A program made the translations under genes and the position numbers. The notes under the pieces were generated by a model that was not told the origin of the DNA, made no database searches, and worked only from the letters and a program-made list of their open reading frames with translations. Positions 17,310 to 26,490 of a stretch of DNA of 64,000 nucleotides are shown one piece after another; position 1 is the first letter of the stretch, and each line of letters starts with the position of its first letter. The DNA is from Paraburkholderia sp041321145 (GTDB lineage: Bacteria > Pseudomonadota > Gammaproteobacteria > Burkholderiales > Burkholderiaceae), in the NCBI RefSeq assembly GCF_041321145.1, contig NZ_JBGGWA010000012.1, positions 1 to 64,000 on the forward strand, given 5' to 3'.

Positions 17310-17348
17310 AGATGATGCGTGCGTCGGCCGACTGGCGGCGTAGTTCGC

Positions 17349-18281
17349 TCAGTCTGTCTCGAGGCGCCGTCGGGTAGTCGCCACGAGTCTGTCGAACGAA
17401 AAGCTGCTCGCGGCAAACGCGGTGGTGTCCGGAAAGTTCTCGCGAGCAATGTCCGTTAGTACCTGGCCCGGTGGCGCTTCGATCAGTACGTGTGCGCCCA
17501 TTTCCTGCATGACTGTAAGCGCATCGTACCAACGCACGGTGTAGCACATATTGGTCGCGAGATCGTCGCGAATAGCTTGAGCCGTGTACAAAGGCCGGCC
17601 GCCGCGATTGCCGATGTAGATGCTTTGGGGCGCATGAAAAGGCACATCCTGCGCGTACGCAACCAGTTCGTCTGTTGCATGCGCAAGCAGTTCGCAATGC
17701 GACGGCACGCTTACGGCGAGGCGAGTGGCCTTGCGAGCACCTGCCGCTAGTGCGCGCTCTATAAATGTGTCCAGCGCGGCGTTCGCACCCGCCATGACGA
17801 TCTGACGTGGCGCATTCACATTGCCGATATAGACGTGCTGCTCGCCCGCATCAGCGTGTTGCGCGGCAAGCGTTTCCAGTTGGTGTTCAGTCAGCCCCGA
17901 CACAGCCGCGAGACCGTAGCCCGACGGGTACGCCGTCTCCATTAGCTCGGCACGCTTACGAACCATCTTTAATGCGTCGCCAAACCGAACCGCGCCACAA
18001 CTGATCGCCGCGGCATACGCCCCCACCGACAAACCCGCACTGATCTCAGGCGTGAGTCGTTCCTCGGCAAGTGCGCGTGTGATGGCCGCGCCCGCGACGG
18101 TCAGGCCGATCTGCACAGCGACGGTGGAGTGCAGCGCGTGGGGGGTGTCGAGTGTCAGGACATCGATGCCGAGTACCTGAGACGCTTCTTCGAGCGTGTC
18201 GCGCACGGCCTGGTGCTCCGGCAGACGGTGCAGGAAACCGTCTGTTTGCGCGCCTTGACCAGGAAACAGAAGGGCCAGCAT
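17349..18281 (-). CDS. mdcH: Malonate decarboxylase malonyl-CoA:ACP transacylase subunit
   Basis: The 310-residue protein is a FabD-like acyltransferase that primes the malonate decarboxylase acyl carrier with a malonyl group. FPGQGAQ (residues 6-12), the nucleophile elbow GLSVG with Ser85, and His195 in VPSHCELL are all present. The ATG at 18281 overlaps the mdcG stop by one base, which fixes the start; the frame is open further upstream without support. It is the last gene of the operon and converges with the mazF-type gene. Confidence 0.9.
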   Translation of the reverse strand: MLALLFPGQGAQTDGFLHRLPEHQAVRDTLEEASQVLGIDVLTLDTPHALHSTVAVQIGLTVAGAAITRALAEERLTPEISAGLSVGAYAAAISCGAVRFGDALKMVRKRAELMETAYPSGYGLAAVSGLTEHQLETLAAQHADAGEQHVYIGNVNAPRQIVMAGANAALDTFIERALAAGARKATRLAVSVPSHCELLAHATDELVAYAQDVPFHAPQSIYIGNRGGRPLYTAQAIRDDLATNMCYTVRWYDALTVMQEMGAHVLIEAPPGQVLTDIARENFPDTTAFAASSFSFDRLVATTRRRLETD

Positions 18282-18973
18282 CAGGCATCGCCGTGAGCGG
18301 GCGCCCACGGATCGGCAATCAACTGCGGGCCGCGAGCGTGGCGCGCCATCACGCGTGCTTTGCCCGCTGCCCATTCAGCCAGCGCAACGCCGCCTGCGGG
18401 CGTTTCCAGTTGCGCGTCCACACGAATGCCGACGCGTTGCGCGAGCGCCTGCAGAGGGTTCAGCAACTGAAGGGCGGTATCGCGCGAGAGTTTTTGCGGC
18501 GTGCGAATCAGCAGGTCGAGATCGCTCGCCGCAGTGACCGTGGGCACCTGTGTTGCCAGTTCGAAGCCTGCGCTGCCGGTCGGTCCCCAAACGAATCCAC
18601 TCAACGCGCCGGATGTGTCGCGTTGCAATTCAGCCAGTCCCACGAAAGCGGGCAATGCGTTGCGCTCCGCAAGAGGGTTGCGTCGCGCTAAAGCGTCTGG
18701 CGGCGTAGCGGTCTCGATGTCGTCTACATGCACCCACGTGCCGTAGCGTTGCGCTCGCTCCATACCGCGCAGGCCGATCGCAACGAAGCCTTCGGCGGCC
18801 AGCGCGCGTCTCACAACCGCATACGGCGCGCGTTCGAAAGCGTCGCGAACCCATGCCGGTTCCCCGTCGAACTGCGGCAAGCAGTGCAAGCGCAGCAGAT
18901 CATGCGGCCGCCACCGCGCATCGCACGACAACGCGTGATCGGCTGCAAACGGCGGCGCTGCGCAGACCTGCAT
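18281..18973 (-). CDS. mdcG: Malonate decarboxylase holo-ACP synthase
   Basis: MdcG transfers the 2'-(5''-phosphoribosyl)-3'-dephospho-CoA group onto the carrier protein MdcC. The protein of 230 residues has the nucleotidyltransferase-like GSAGFELA and SDLDLLI motifs of this family. I placed the start at 18973, where ATG overlaps the mdcE stop by one base (TGATG). An in-frame ATG at 18988 would add five residues. Its neighbours on both sides are other subunits of the same enzyme. Confidence 0.88.
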   Translation of the reverse strand: MQVCAAPPFAADHALSCDARWRPHDLLRLHCLPQFDGEPAWVRDAFERAPYAVVRRALAAEGFVAIGLRGMERAQRYGTWVHVDDIETATPPDALARRNPLAERNALPAFVGLAELQRDTSGALSGFVWGPTGSAGFELATQVPTVTAASDLDLLIRTPQKLSRDTALQLLNPLQALAQRVGIRVDAQLETPAGGVALAEWAAGKARVMARHARGPQLIADPWAPAHGDA

Positions 18974-19788
18974 CACGCGGCATCCCATTGTTCGGCGAGG
19001 CGCCGCCGCACTTCGATCGACGCCGCACGGTTCTCTCGAGCCGCCGCCGATTCCAGACGATGCGACAGATCGCGGCGACCGTCGCGCGCGCTACGGATCT
19101 GCTCGGCCAACACCTGACACACGTGCTCGATTTGCGCGGCATCCGGCGCATCCGCATCGACGCCTTCGATCAACTGGTCGAGCAGGCCGAGTTTGGCGAA
19201 CGACGCCATCGAGTACGACATCGGCACGATGGTTTCGCCGAGCGCGTCGAGGGCTTCGACGGTGCGCCGCGTGACGCGTGCCGCCGCTTCCTTGCCCATT
19301 GCATGGACCATCGTGCCGGGCGCGTCGAGCGCGACGATCCGGTTGGCCTGATAGCCGTGCGCGAGGAAGGCGCCCGACATGGCCGGTCCGACGATCAGCG
19401 CGATCACCGGATGCCCGGCGTCACGCGCCGATGCGTACGCATCGACCGCCGCAGCGCAGGCGAGGTGAATGCCGAGCATCTCTTCACGAAAGCCATAGGC
19501 CTGACTTTTCACATCGACGATCGCGACGATCGGGCGAGGCGTGCCGCTCGTTTCGTCCTGGGCGATGGCCTCGCGTACAGCGCGTGCAAGCTGCCAGCCT
19601 TGCTCGAGACCGACGACGTTATCGGTCGCGCGCGGAAAGCGGTTGTCGGGATCGGGAACCACCGCGATGAAACGCGCGATCTCGTCGCCGAGCGGTGCAT
19701 CGCCGCTCCATACGGGCGCCTTGCCGGATGGTTCACCGGCCAGCGCATGGAACCAGCGCGCGCCGCGGCTGAGGTGGGTGTCGCTCAT
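18973..19788 (-). CDS. mdcE: Malonate decarboxylase, gamma subunit
   Basis: The 271-residue protein is the gamma subunit of the biotin-independent malonate decarboxylase. With MdcD it decarboxylates malonyl-S-ACP to acetyl-S-ACP. The crotonase-like carboxyltransferase core is visible in IVDVKSQAYGFREEMLGIHLA and the glycine-rich VGPAMSGAFLAHG. It overlaps mdcD by four bases and mdcG by one base, within a tightly packed operon. Confidence 0.92.
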   Translation of the reverse strand: MSDTHLSRGARWFHALAGEPSGKAPVWSGDAPLGDEIARFIAVVPDPDNRFPRATDNVVGLEQGWQLARAVREAIAQDETSGTPRPIVAIVDVKSQAYGFREEMLGIHLACAAAVDAYASARDAGHPVIALIVGPAMSGAFLAHGYQANRIVALDAPGTMVHAMGKEAAARVTRRTVEALDALGETIVPMSYSMASFAKLGLLDQLIEGVDADAPDAAQIEHVCQVLAEQIRSARDGRRDLSHRLESAAARENRAASIEVRRRLAEQWDAA

Positions 19789-20660
19789 ACCTGCTCCTTA
19801 CCGGGGACATGCGGGTTATACACGTCACGCATCGTTTCCGGCGTGACGCGGGCCGGGTCGATTTGCGCGAGGCGGTGCAGAAACGCGTCGACCTGTGCGC
19901 TGCGGTGCGCATCCGGCCGTCCTTGCGTGAATGCTGAGCGCACTGCGGCGTGCACTGCGTTAGCGTCGTCGTCGACCAACCGGTCGGCGAGTGCGGTCGC
20001 CGCTCGTTGCTCGCCGCCGATCAATTGCCACACGCGGCGCCTATCGCTCGCATCGAGTTCTTCGATGCCGGCTTCCTGTTCGATCACTTCGGGGCCGTTC
20101 ATGCCGAGCCGCCCTTGCTTCGTCATGACCAGATACGAGCACAGCGCCGCCGCCAGCGACATGCCGCCGAAGCAGCCGACCATCCCCGCGATCACGCCGA
20201 CCACCGGCACATGCCGGCGCAACGCGACGATCGCGGCCTGAATCTCGGCGATCACCGCAAGACCGAGATTGGCTTCCTGAAGCCGCACGCCACCGGTTTC
20301 GAACAGCACGACAGGGCGCACGATCTTGCCGCGTTCGCAGTCGCGCAGCGCCATTTCGAGTGCCGCGGCGATCTTGCTGCCCGACACTTCGCCGATGCTG
20401 CCGCCCTGGAACGCGGACTCGATCGCGGCGACCACGGCAGGCTCGCCGTCGATGGTGCCGCGCGCGATCACGCAGCCGTCATCCGCCTGGCAGACGACGC
20501 CTTGCAGCGGCAGCCACGGGGACTCGATCTTGTCGAACGGTCCGAGCAGTTCGCGGAAGGTGCCCGGGTCCAGCAGCGTACGGGCGCGCTCACGTGCGGG
20601 CAGTTCGATGAAACTCTCGCGCAGCATCGGCGCGGGACGGGTGGTAGCGACGGTATTCAT
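19785..20660 (-). CDS. mdcD: Malonate decarboxylase, beta subunit
   Basis: The 291-residue beta subunit belongs to the carboxyltransferase superfamily. It opens with the conserved SFIELPARERARTLLDPGTFRELLGPFD and contains the FETGGVRLQEANLGL and GMVGCFGGMSLAAALCS segments that form the oxyanion hole. Together with MdcE it catalyses the decarboxylation step. It overlaps mdcC and mdcE by four bases each. Confidence 0.92.
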   Translation of the reverse strand: MNTVATTRPAPMLRESFIELPARERARTLLDPGTFRELLGPFDKIESPWLPLQGVVCQADDGCVIARGTIDGEPAVVAAIESAFQGGSIGEVSGSKIAAALEMALRDCERGKIVRPVVLFETGGVRLQEANLGLAVIAEIQAAIVALRRHVPVVGVIAGMVGCFGGMSLAAALCSYLVMTKQGRLGMNGPEVIEQEAGIEELDASDRRRVWQLIGGEQRAATALADRLVDDDANAVHAAVRSAFTQGRPDAHRSAQVDAFLHRLAQIDPARVTPETMRDVYNPHVPGKEQV

Positions 20661-20971
20661 GCGTCGTCTCCTTGTTCCGCCGCTTCAATGGCCTCCGCGA
20701 GCCGCAGCGCCACGACGCCGGGTGTCGCGCCGAAGTCGTTGATTTCGATTTGTGCTGCGCCATCGTAGCGGGTGAAGAAGCGGTCGAGCACGCTTTTCCA
20801 GATGTGACTGTAGCCGTCGACGCTGGTGCGCACGACCACGTGCGCGGTCAGCGCGCTGGCGTTATCGGCCGGTGACAGCAGCACTTCCAGATCGCCCGAA
20901 CCGACCACGCCGACGTGCGCGCGGGTCGTGACAGCGCGTTGCGCCGGATAGTCGAAGGTCAGATGTTCCAT
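20657..20971 (-). CDS. mdcC: Malonate decarboxylase acyl carrier protein (delta subunit)
   Basis: The 104-residue acyl carrier protein holds the malonyl and acetyl groups on a CoA-derived prosthetic group. Ser25 in VVGSGDLEVLL is the attachment site. Length and the closing INDFGATPGVVALRLAEA match the family. It overlaps mdcB by 13 bases upstream and mdcD by four bases downstream. Confidence 0.92.
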   Translation of the reverse strand: MEHLTFDYPAQRAVTTRAHVGVVGSGDLEVLLSPADNASALTAHVVVRTSVDGYSHIWKSVLDRFFTRYDGAAQIEINDFGATPGVVALRLAEAIEAAEQGDDA

Positions 20972-21987
20972 AAGACTGAACTCCCGCCAGCGTCGTGATG
21001 CGCCAGCTTGTCGAGAAAGAGGGTGGCGGCGAGCAGATCGGCTGCGCCGCCAGGCGAGGCATTGAGCGACAGCAATTCGTGTTCGAGCGCGGCGAGGGCG
21101 GCGTGCCCGTCCGGCGTGGAACTCCCGCCGGCTTCCAGCACGCGGCGCGCGCCTTGTTGAGCGGCGTGCAAACCGGGCAAACCCGCGCGATGCAATAGAC
21201 AGGTGTCGTCGAGCGAAACCATGATCGAGAGCAGGGCGTCGATGCGCGCGGCGTTTTCGTCGACTCGGCCGGCTCGCGCTGCGAGCAACGCGGGCAGGCC
21301 GATACCGATGACATGCGGGAAACCGTCTTGCGCTTCGCGGCGCGCGCCACCCACCTGGTAACGCTGCCGCGCGCGTTCGCCGTGGCTATCGGAGGACGCG
21401 GCGAAGCGGTCCGGGAAGCAGGCAATCTGGGCAGCGAGTGTAGAGACGTGCGACGCGCTCAGACGCGCGGCGCCATTCGGTATCGACGCACCCGCCACCA
21501 GCAAGCCGACGATCCAGATCGCGCCGCGATGCGCGTTGCTGCCGCCGGTGGCGTGCAGCATGTCCTGCTCACCGGCGCGGCCAATTTGCGCGAGTTCGGC
21601 ACGTAACAGCGCGGAGGGTTCACCTCGCCGCCGCGCCGCGCGCGCGAGCGCCGCGAACGTCGGCTCGAGCGCATGTGCCGAGCGCAGCATGGTGGCGAGA
21701 TCGAGGTCGCGATGCGCACCGCTGCCGCGGCGGTCGACCAACGCGGGTTTCGGCGTGAGTTGCGCTTCTTCGATCAGCGCGGTCACGGCGTAGCGCGCGA
21801 GCTGCGCATCGGACAGTCCTGTCTGCCCCACCACCGCAGCGCGGTTTGCCGTGCGCGCCCCATGCACCGCCGTGCCTGGGTGGCGCGCGGGCGCAACGGG
21901 CCAGCGCAGGGCGGCGAGTTCATCTTCCATCTTCTGCTGCGGTGCGCCTTCGACCGCGGGTTCGAGCAAAGCGTCGCGCGAGCCCAT
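20959..21987 (-). CDS. mdcB: Triphosphoribosyl-dephospho-CoA synthase
   Basis: MdcB makes 2'-(5''-triphosphoribosyl)-3'-dephospho-CoA from ATP and dephospho-CoA for the carrier protein. The 342-residue product has the CitG/MdcB motifs EAQLTPKPALVDRRGSGAHRDLD and ATGGSNAHRGAIW. I chose the ATG at 21987, two bases after the mdcA stop and 10 bases after AGGAG. An alternative start at 22038 would overlap mdcA by 49 bases. The first 45 or so residues are not conserved. Confidence 0.9.
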   Translation of the reverse strand: MGSRDALLEPAVEGAPQQKMEDELAALRWPVAPARHPGTAVHGARTANRAAVVGQTGLSDAQLARYAVTALIEEAQLTPKPALVDRRGSGAHRDLDLATMLRSAHALEPTFAALARAARRRGEPSALLRAELAQIGRAGEQDMLHATGGSNAHRGAIWIVGLLVAGASIPNGAARLSASHVSTLAAQIACFPDRFAASSDSHGERARQRYQVGGARREAQDGFPHVIGIGLPALLAARAGRVDENAARIDALLSIMVSLDDTCLLHRAGLPGLHAAQQGARRVLEAGGSSTPDGHAALAALEHELLSLNASPGGAADLLAATLFLDKLAHHDAGGSSVLWNI

Positions 21988-21989
21988 CG

Positions 21990-23651
21990 TCACCAGCTCC
22001 TGAAGCGCGCCGGCGGCGCGTACAAGCCGCCCGACCACGTCACCAGATCGTCGATGCTGCGTGCGGCCAGCAACGAACGCTTCGCTTCGCCGCGTCGAAT
22101 GCCGAGATCTTCCGGATACGCGACGATGCCGCGGCGGCGCAACTCGGCCGTCTTCTCCGGCTTGGCGCGCAGCCCGATCGGCGTCACGCCGGCCACGGCG
22201 GCCAGCGCCGCGCGCCGTTCCTCGATGCCTTCGGCTTTGTGCAGGTGCGCGATACCCTCTTCGGTGACGACGTGGCTCACGTCGTCGCCATAGATCATCA
22301 CGGGGGCGATCGGCATGCCGCTTTTCGCGCCGACCGCGACCGCATCGAGTTCATCGACGAAGGTCGGCTCGCCGCCTTTCTTGTACGTCTCGACCAATTG
22401 CACGACCAGCTTGTGTCCGCGCGAAACCGGCCCTTGATCCTTCAGCAGCTTGAGCCACGCCTCGCTCGAATGACGCCGGCCACGCGGATCGTGGCCCATG
22501 TTCGGCGCACCGCCGAAGCCGGCAAGACGGCCACGCGTCACCGTCGATGAATTCGCGTCCGCGTCGATCTGCAAGGTCGAACCGATAAACAGATCGACGC
22601 CGTACTGGCCGGCCAACTGGCACAGCACGCGATTCGAGCGGAGGCTGCCGTCGTTGCCGGTGAAAAACACGTCGGGGCGCGCTTCGATATACGCTTCCAT
22701 GCCGACTTCGCTGCCGAAGCAATGGATGCTGTCGACCCAGCCCGATTCGATCGCCGGGATCATCGTGGGATGCGGATTGAGCGTCCAGTTGCGGCAGATT
22801 TTGCCCTTCAGGCCAAGTGATTCGCCGTAGGTGGGCAAGAGCAGTTCGATCGCCGCGGTATCGAAACCGATGCCGTGATTCAGCGACGTCACGCCATACG
22901 GTTCATAGATGCCGCGAATCACCATCATCGCGGTGAGCACCTGCAAGTCGCCGATATGACGCGGGTCGCGCGTGAACAAAGGCTCGACAGCGAAGGGCCT
23001 ATCCGCCTGCACGACCACGTCGACCCACGAACCGGGGATATCCACGCGCGGCAGTTCATCGACGATCTCGTTGACCTGCACGATCACGATGCCGTGCCGG
23101 AACGCGGCGGCTTCGGCGATGGTGGGCGTGTCCTCGGTGTTCGGGCCGGTGTACAGATTGCCGTGACGGTCGGCCTTCTCCGCGCACAGCAGCGCGACGT
23201 GCGGCGTCAGATCGACGAACATCCGCGCGTACAACTCGACGTACGTGTAGATCGCGCCGATTTCCAGATGACCGTCTTCGAGCAATTGCGCGACGCGCAA
23301 ACTCTGCGGCCCCGCGAACGAGAAATCGACCTTGTGCGCGATACCGCGCTCGAACAGCGTCAGATGCTCAGGCCGGCCGATGCTCGAAATCAGCAGATGC
23401 ACGTCGTGAATTTTTTGCGGATCGACTTTGGCGAGCGAGCGCGACAGGAAGTCGGCCTGCTTCTGGTTGTCGCCTTCGAGCGCGACGCGGTCGCCAGGTC
23501 GAATCAGCGTTTCGAGCGCATCGACGATGCGGTGGGTCGGCAGGACGCCGTCTTCCAGCCACGGTGCAATGGCCGCGAGGCGACGGTTCTTCTCGTCGCG
23601 GCGCGTGGTCCATGAACGTGGGGCGGGTGACGCTTCGGCGGGTCGGTTCAT
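21990..23651 (-). CDS. mdcA: Malonate decarboxylase, alpha subunit (acetyl-S-ACP:malonate transferase)
   Basis: The 553-residue alpha subunit swaps acetyl for malonyl on the carrier protein, which allows repeated decarboxylation cycles. Strong family blocks include WTTRRDEKNRRL near the start, LEGDNQKQADFLSRSL, and GGAPNMGHDPRGRRH. The size is typical (about 550). It starts eight bases after the stop of the GntR regulator gene, so both are probably on one transcript. Confidence 0.93.
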   Translation of the reverse strand: MNRPAEASPAPRSWTTRRDEKNRRLAAIAPWLEDGVLPTHRIVDALETLIRPGDRVALEGDNQKQADFLSRSLAKVDPQKIHDVHLLISSIGRPEHLTLFERGIAHKVDFSFAGPQSLRVAQLLEDGHLEIGAIYTYVELYARMFVDLTPHVALLCAEKADRHGNLYTGPNTEDTPTIAEAAAFRHGIVIVQVNEIVDELPRVDIPGSWVDVVVQADRPFAVEPLFTRDPRHIGDLQVLTAMMVIRGIYEPYGVTSLNHGIGFDTAAIELLLPTYGESLGLKGKICRNWTLNPHPTMIPAIESGWVDSIHCFGSEVGMEAYIEARPDVFFTGNDGSLRSNRVLCQLAGQYGVDLFIGSTLQIDADANSSTVTRGRLAGFGGAPNMGHDPRGRRHSSEAWLKLLKDQGPVSRGHKLVVQLVETYKKGGEPTFVDELDAVAVGAKSGMPIAPVMIYGDDVSHVVTEEGIAHLHKAEGIEERRAALAAVAGVTPIGLRAKPEKTAELRRRGIVAYPEDLGIRRGEAKRSLLAARSIDDLVTWSGGLYAPPARFRSW

Positions 23652-23659
23652 CGGCGGAT

Positions 23660-24433
23660 TCAGCTCCCGGTGGTGATGCGCGCGCGTCTGGCGCGCGGCT
23701 TGGGTTGATTCGCAAGCGCGGCTTCGGCCTGCGCGCGGTCAGTGAGGAAATGATGGAGCAGGTCGCCGGTGCCGAGCAGATGCGCGACGACCAGCGCCTG
23801 TGCCGCTGGAATATCGCGGCGTTGCACGGCGTCCAGCAAGGCGGCGTGTTCTTCGTCGGATTCGCCTTTGTACGACGGCAAGCCGAACTTCAGCCGCAAA
23901 TACCGTTCGCCACGCCGATGCAGCGTGCCGATCATGTCCTCGAGTTGCGGACGGGCGGCAGGCGCATACAGGCTCATATGAAACGCGACATTGCGCGCGA
24001 CATACAGAGACGGGTCCGCCTCGCGTTCGGCGGCGCGGCACAGGCTGGCGGATTCGCGCAGCGTGACGGCGGTGTGATTCGGAATCGCGAGGCCGATGGC
24101 GAGGCTCTCCAGCGCGGAGCGAATCTCGTAGATTTCGCGGGCTTCATCCGCCGATAAAGGCGCGACGGTCGCGCCTTTATGCACGGCGGCCTTGGCCCAG
24201 CCCTCGCTTTCGAGCTGCCGCAAAGCCTCGCGCACGGGAATTGCGCTGACCGAGAAATGCCGCGCGATCGCGTCCTGCCGCAGCGGCGCGCCAGGCGCCA
24301 GCGTGCCGTCGACGATCGCCGCGCGCAGCGCCTCCGCGATCACGTGGGACGTGCTCTCACGCGGCGCCGCCGCGGGGAGAAGCGGGCTGCGCGCCGGGGC
24401 GTCCAGGGGAAAACCATCTGTTGCGTCGCTCAT
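23660..24433 (-). CDS. GntR family regulator of malonate decarboxylase genes
   Basis: The 257-residue protein has an N-terminal winged helix (about residues 30-95, with LRQDAIARHFSVSAIPVREALRQLESEGW) and a C-terminal all-helical FCD ligand domain (about 105-235), placing it in the FadR subgroup. It is the first gene of the mdc operon and faces the MFS transporter gene, so it most likely controls both in response to malonate or a derivative, as MdcY does in Acinetobacter. No ribosome site precedes the ATG at 24433, and a TATAAT lies only 11 bases upstream, so the transcript may be leaderless. Confidence 0.88.
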   Translation of the reverse strand: MSDATDGFPLDAPARSPLLPAAAPRESTSHVIAEALRAAIVDGTLAPGAPLRQDAIARHFSVSAIPVREALRQLESEGWAKAAVHKGATVAPLSADEAREIYEIRSALESLAIGLAIPNHTAVTLRESASLCRAAEREADPSLYVARNVAFHMSLYAPAARPQLEDMIGTLHRRGERYLRLKFGLPSYKGESDEEHAALLDAVQRRDIPAAQALVVAHLLGTGDLLHHFLTDRAQAEAALANQPKPRARRARITTGS

Positions 24434-24470
24434 AGGATCAAATATTATATATAAAAAGATGCGTTTTACA
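24434..24470 (-). promoter_or_regulatory. AT-rich promoter/operator between mdc operon and MFS gene
   Basis: A very AT-rich stretch (24440-24457), in a GC-rich surrounding, contains TATAAT on the minus strand (24449-24444). A TGTAAA-like -35 (24470-24465) would be at a short 15-base spacing. It is the only plausible promoter for the mdc operon and a likely binding region for the GntR regulator; the exact operator is not clear. Confidence 0.35.
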
Positions 24471-24620
24471 GGCGGGCAAACCCGGAAAGTTTTCCACCAT
24501 TGCCGGCCGCCTGCGGTGTCTCTCATGGTTATACGAGGCACATCGCTCAAGTATCAAGCGCGCGATCTCGTCGTTCCCTTTTATGTACGCCACGTACGCC
24601 AACCGCAGGGCCGGAGGAGC

Positions 24621-25922
24621 ATGATGAATTCACTAACCGACCGCACGTCGGTCGTGCGGCGCCGCACGCCGCTCAATCGTTCGCAGATCGCAGGTTTTTG
24701 GGGAGCGTGGGCCGGCTGGACGCTCGACGGGATGGACTCGTTCATCTACGCGCTCGTGTTGACGCCGGCCTTGACTGAGCTGTTGCCGCGTTCGGGCTAC
24801 GCGGCGACGCCCGCGAATGTCGGCCTCGCCGGCTCGATTCTGTTCGCGCTGTTCCTGGTCGGCTGGGGGCTGTCGTTCATCTGGGGGCCGCTTGCCGACC
24901 GCTTCGGCCGTACCAAGGTGCTGGCCGGCACGATCTTCACGTTCGCCATTTTCACGGGACTTGCCGCAACCTCGCACAACGTGTGGGAGCTCGCCATCTA
25001 TCGTTTCATTGCCGGGGTGGGGATCGGCGGCGAGTGGGCCTTGGCGGGAACGTACGTCGCCGAAGCGTGGCCGGAAGATCGCCGCAAGATGGGCGCGGGT
25101 TATCTGCAAACAGGCTATTACGCCGGGTTCTTCCTCGCTGCCGCGCTCAATTACACGATCGGCGTGCATTACGGCTGGCGCGCGATGTTCCTGACCGGCG
25201 CGGTGCCGGTGGTGGTCGCGATTCTGGTGTTGCTGCGCGTGAAGGAGTCGGAGAAGTGGCAGAAGGCGGAAGCGGGCACCGTGCACGTCAAACCGCTGCG
25301 CGAAATCCTCGGGCCGGCGTATCGGCGTCGGACATGGGTCGCGTGCATTCTGCTGACGATCGCGATCGTCGGTTTGTGGGCGGGCGCGGTGTATGAGCCT
25401 TCTGCGGTGATTCAACTGGCGACGAAGGCCGGCATGGCGAAGAACGATGCGATCAGGACGGCGTCGCTTGCGACCGGCTTGTTGTCGATTGCGACGATTC
25501 TCGGCTGTCTGGCGTTGCCGCCGCTGGCTGAGCGCATCGGCCGCAAGAAGACGCTGGCGATTTACTTCATCGGTATGGCGGTGGCGATTGTCGGCAGTTT
25601 CGGGTGGGCCTTCTATCTGCCGAATGGATTGGCGCCGTTCATTGCATGGCTCTTCGTGTTGGGCTTCTTCGGCGGCAATTTCGCGTTGTTCAGCTTGTGG
25701 CTGCCGGAGCAGTTCGAGACCCGCGTACGGGCGACGGCGTTTGCGTTCTGCACGTCGTTCGGGCGGTTTGTCGGCGCGGGCGTCAATTTTTTGCTCGGCG
25801 CGGCTGTGTTGCATATGCATACGCTGGGCTTGCCGGTCGCGTTGACGGCGCTTGCATTTATCGTGGGTTTGTTCGTGATTCCGTTTGCGCCGGAGACGAA
25901 GGGAGAGGTGTTGCCGCAGTGA
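24621..25922 (+). CDS. MFS transporter, probable malonate importer
   Basis: The 433-residue protein has 12 transmembrane segments and the MFS signatures WGPLADRFGRTKVL (after TM2), GVGIGGEWALAGTYVAE and PLAERIGRKKTL. It resembles proton symporters for small carboxylates and aromatic acids. The strong site GGAGGA precedes two adjacent ATGs (24621 and 24624); either may be used. Its position, divergent from the malonate decarboxylase operon which has no MdcL/MdcM or MadL/MadM genes, makes malonate uptake the best guess. The open frame upstream of 24621 is not coding. Confidence 0.85.
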   Translation: MMNSLTDRTSVVRRRTPLNRSQIAGFWGAWAGWTLDGMDSFIYALVLTPALTELLPRSGYAATPANVGLAGSILFALFLVGWGLSFIWGPLADRFGRTKVLAGTIFTFAIFTGLAATSHNVWELAIYRFIAGVGIGGEWALAGTYVAEAWPEDRRKMGAGYLQTGYYAGFFLAAALNYTIGVHYGWRAMFLTGAVPVVVAILVLLRVKESEKWQKAEAGTVHVKPLREILGPAYRRRTWVACILLTIAIVGLWAGAVYEPSAVIQLATKAGMAKNDAIRTASLATGLLSIATILGCLALPPLAERIGRKKTLAIYFIGMAVAIVGSFGWAFYLPNGLAPFIAWLFVLGFFGGNFALFSLWLPEQFETRVRATAFAFCTSFGRFVGAGVNFLLGAAVLHMHTLGLPVALTALAFIVGLFVIPFAPETKGEVLPQ

Positions 25923-26017
25923 GGTTGGCCGTTTGGCTGAGTGGCGGGCGCGGGCGCGAGCGGGCATGCTTTCTCTCCATTAGACGACGTGTTCCCGCGC
26001 CGTATCCGGTTTGCTGA

Positions 26018-26039
26018 ATTGTACCGATAACTGTACAAT
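26018..26039. promoter_or_regulatory. YefM-YoeB operator palindrome
   Basis: ATTGTAC and GTACAAT flank an eight-base spacer, a perfect 7-bp inverted repeat. The right half includes TGTACA, the core recognised by YefM/YoeB in E. coli. It lies about 150 bp upstream of the antitoxin gene and is a probable autoregulatory site. Confidence 0.5.
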
Positions 26040-26186
26040 GATTGCGCGGCTCCCAATGGCTTGTATTTCCGCCCTTGGTCCAACTGGCCACTGCTGCGCG
26101 GCTAGGCATCCCGTTCGGTGGTGGGAACCATCTCTAATTTTTTGACAGGAGCGACTGGAGGGCACCCCCTCAAGTCGAGAAAGCGA

Positions 26187-26480
26187 ATGAATGTCCTTAC
26201 TTATAGCGAGGCGCGTGCCGGCTTTAAGCAAGCGATGGACGACGTCTGCCGCGATCACACGCCTATGCTGATAACCCGGCAGGGTGGCGAGAACGTGGTC
26301 ATGGTTTCGCTCGAAGACTTCAATGCGATGCAGGAGACCTTGTATCTGTTGAGTTCGTCGAAGAACGCCCAGCGGCTCGCCAGGTCTATTGCTCAAATGA
26401 ATGCCGGCAGTGCGGTTGCGCGTGAACTGCAAACCGATGAACCAACAGAAAAGCCGAAACGAGGAGGCCGTCAAGGCTGA
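26187..26480 (+). CDS. yefM: YefM-type antitoxin (Phd/YefM family)
   Basis: The 97-residue protein shows the Phd/YefM fold: MNVLTYSEARAGFKQAMDDVC at the start, then ITRQGGENVVMVSLEDFNAMQETLYLL, a close match to YefM. The C-terminal 25 residues are charged and flexible, the part that wraps the toxin. The gene starts at 26187; the frame is open for 69 bp upstream but only from this ATG does the family match begin. The toxin gene follows. Confidence 0.9.
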   Translation: MNVLTYSEARAGFKQAMDDVCRDHTPMLITRQGGENVVMVSLEDFNAMQETLYLLSSSKNAQRLARSIAQMNAGSAVARELQTDEPTEKPKRGGRQG

Positions 26481-26490
26481 CAGTGTTTTT

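Noticed and set aside
24633..25967. 444-codon open frame opposite the MFS transporter gene
   Set aside because: Its translation is a low-complexity Arg/Gln/His-rich sequence, while the plus strand encodes a full MFS protein.
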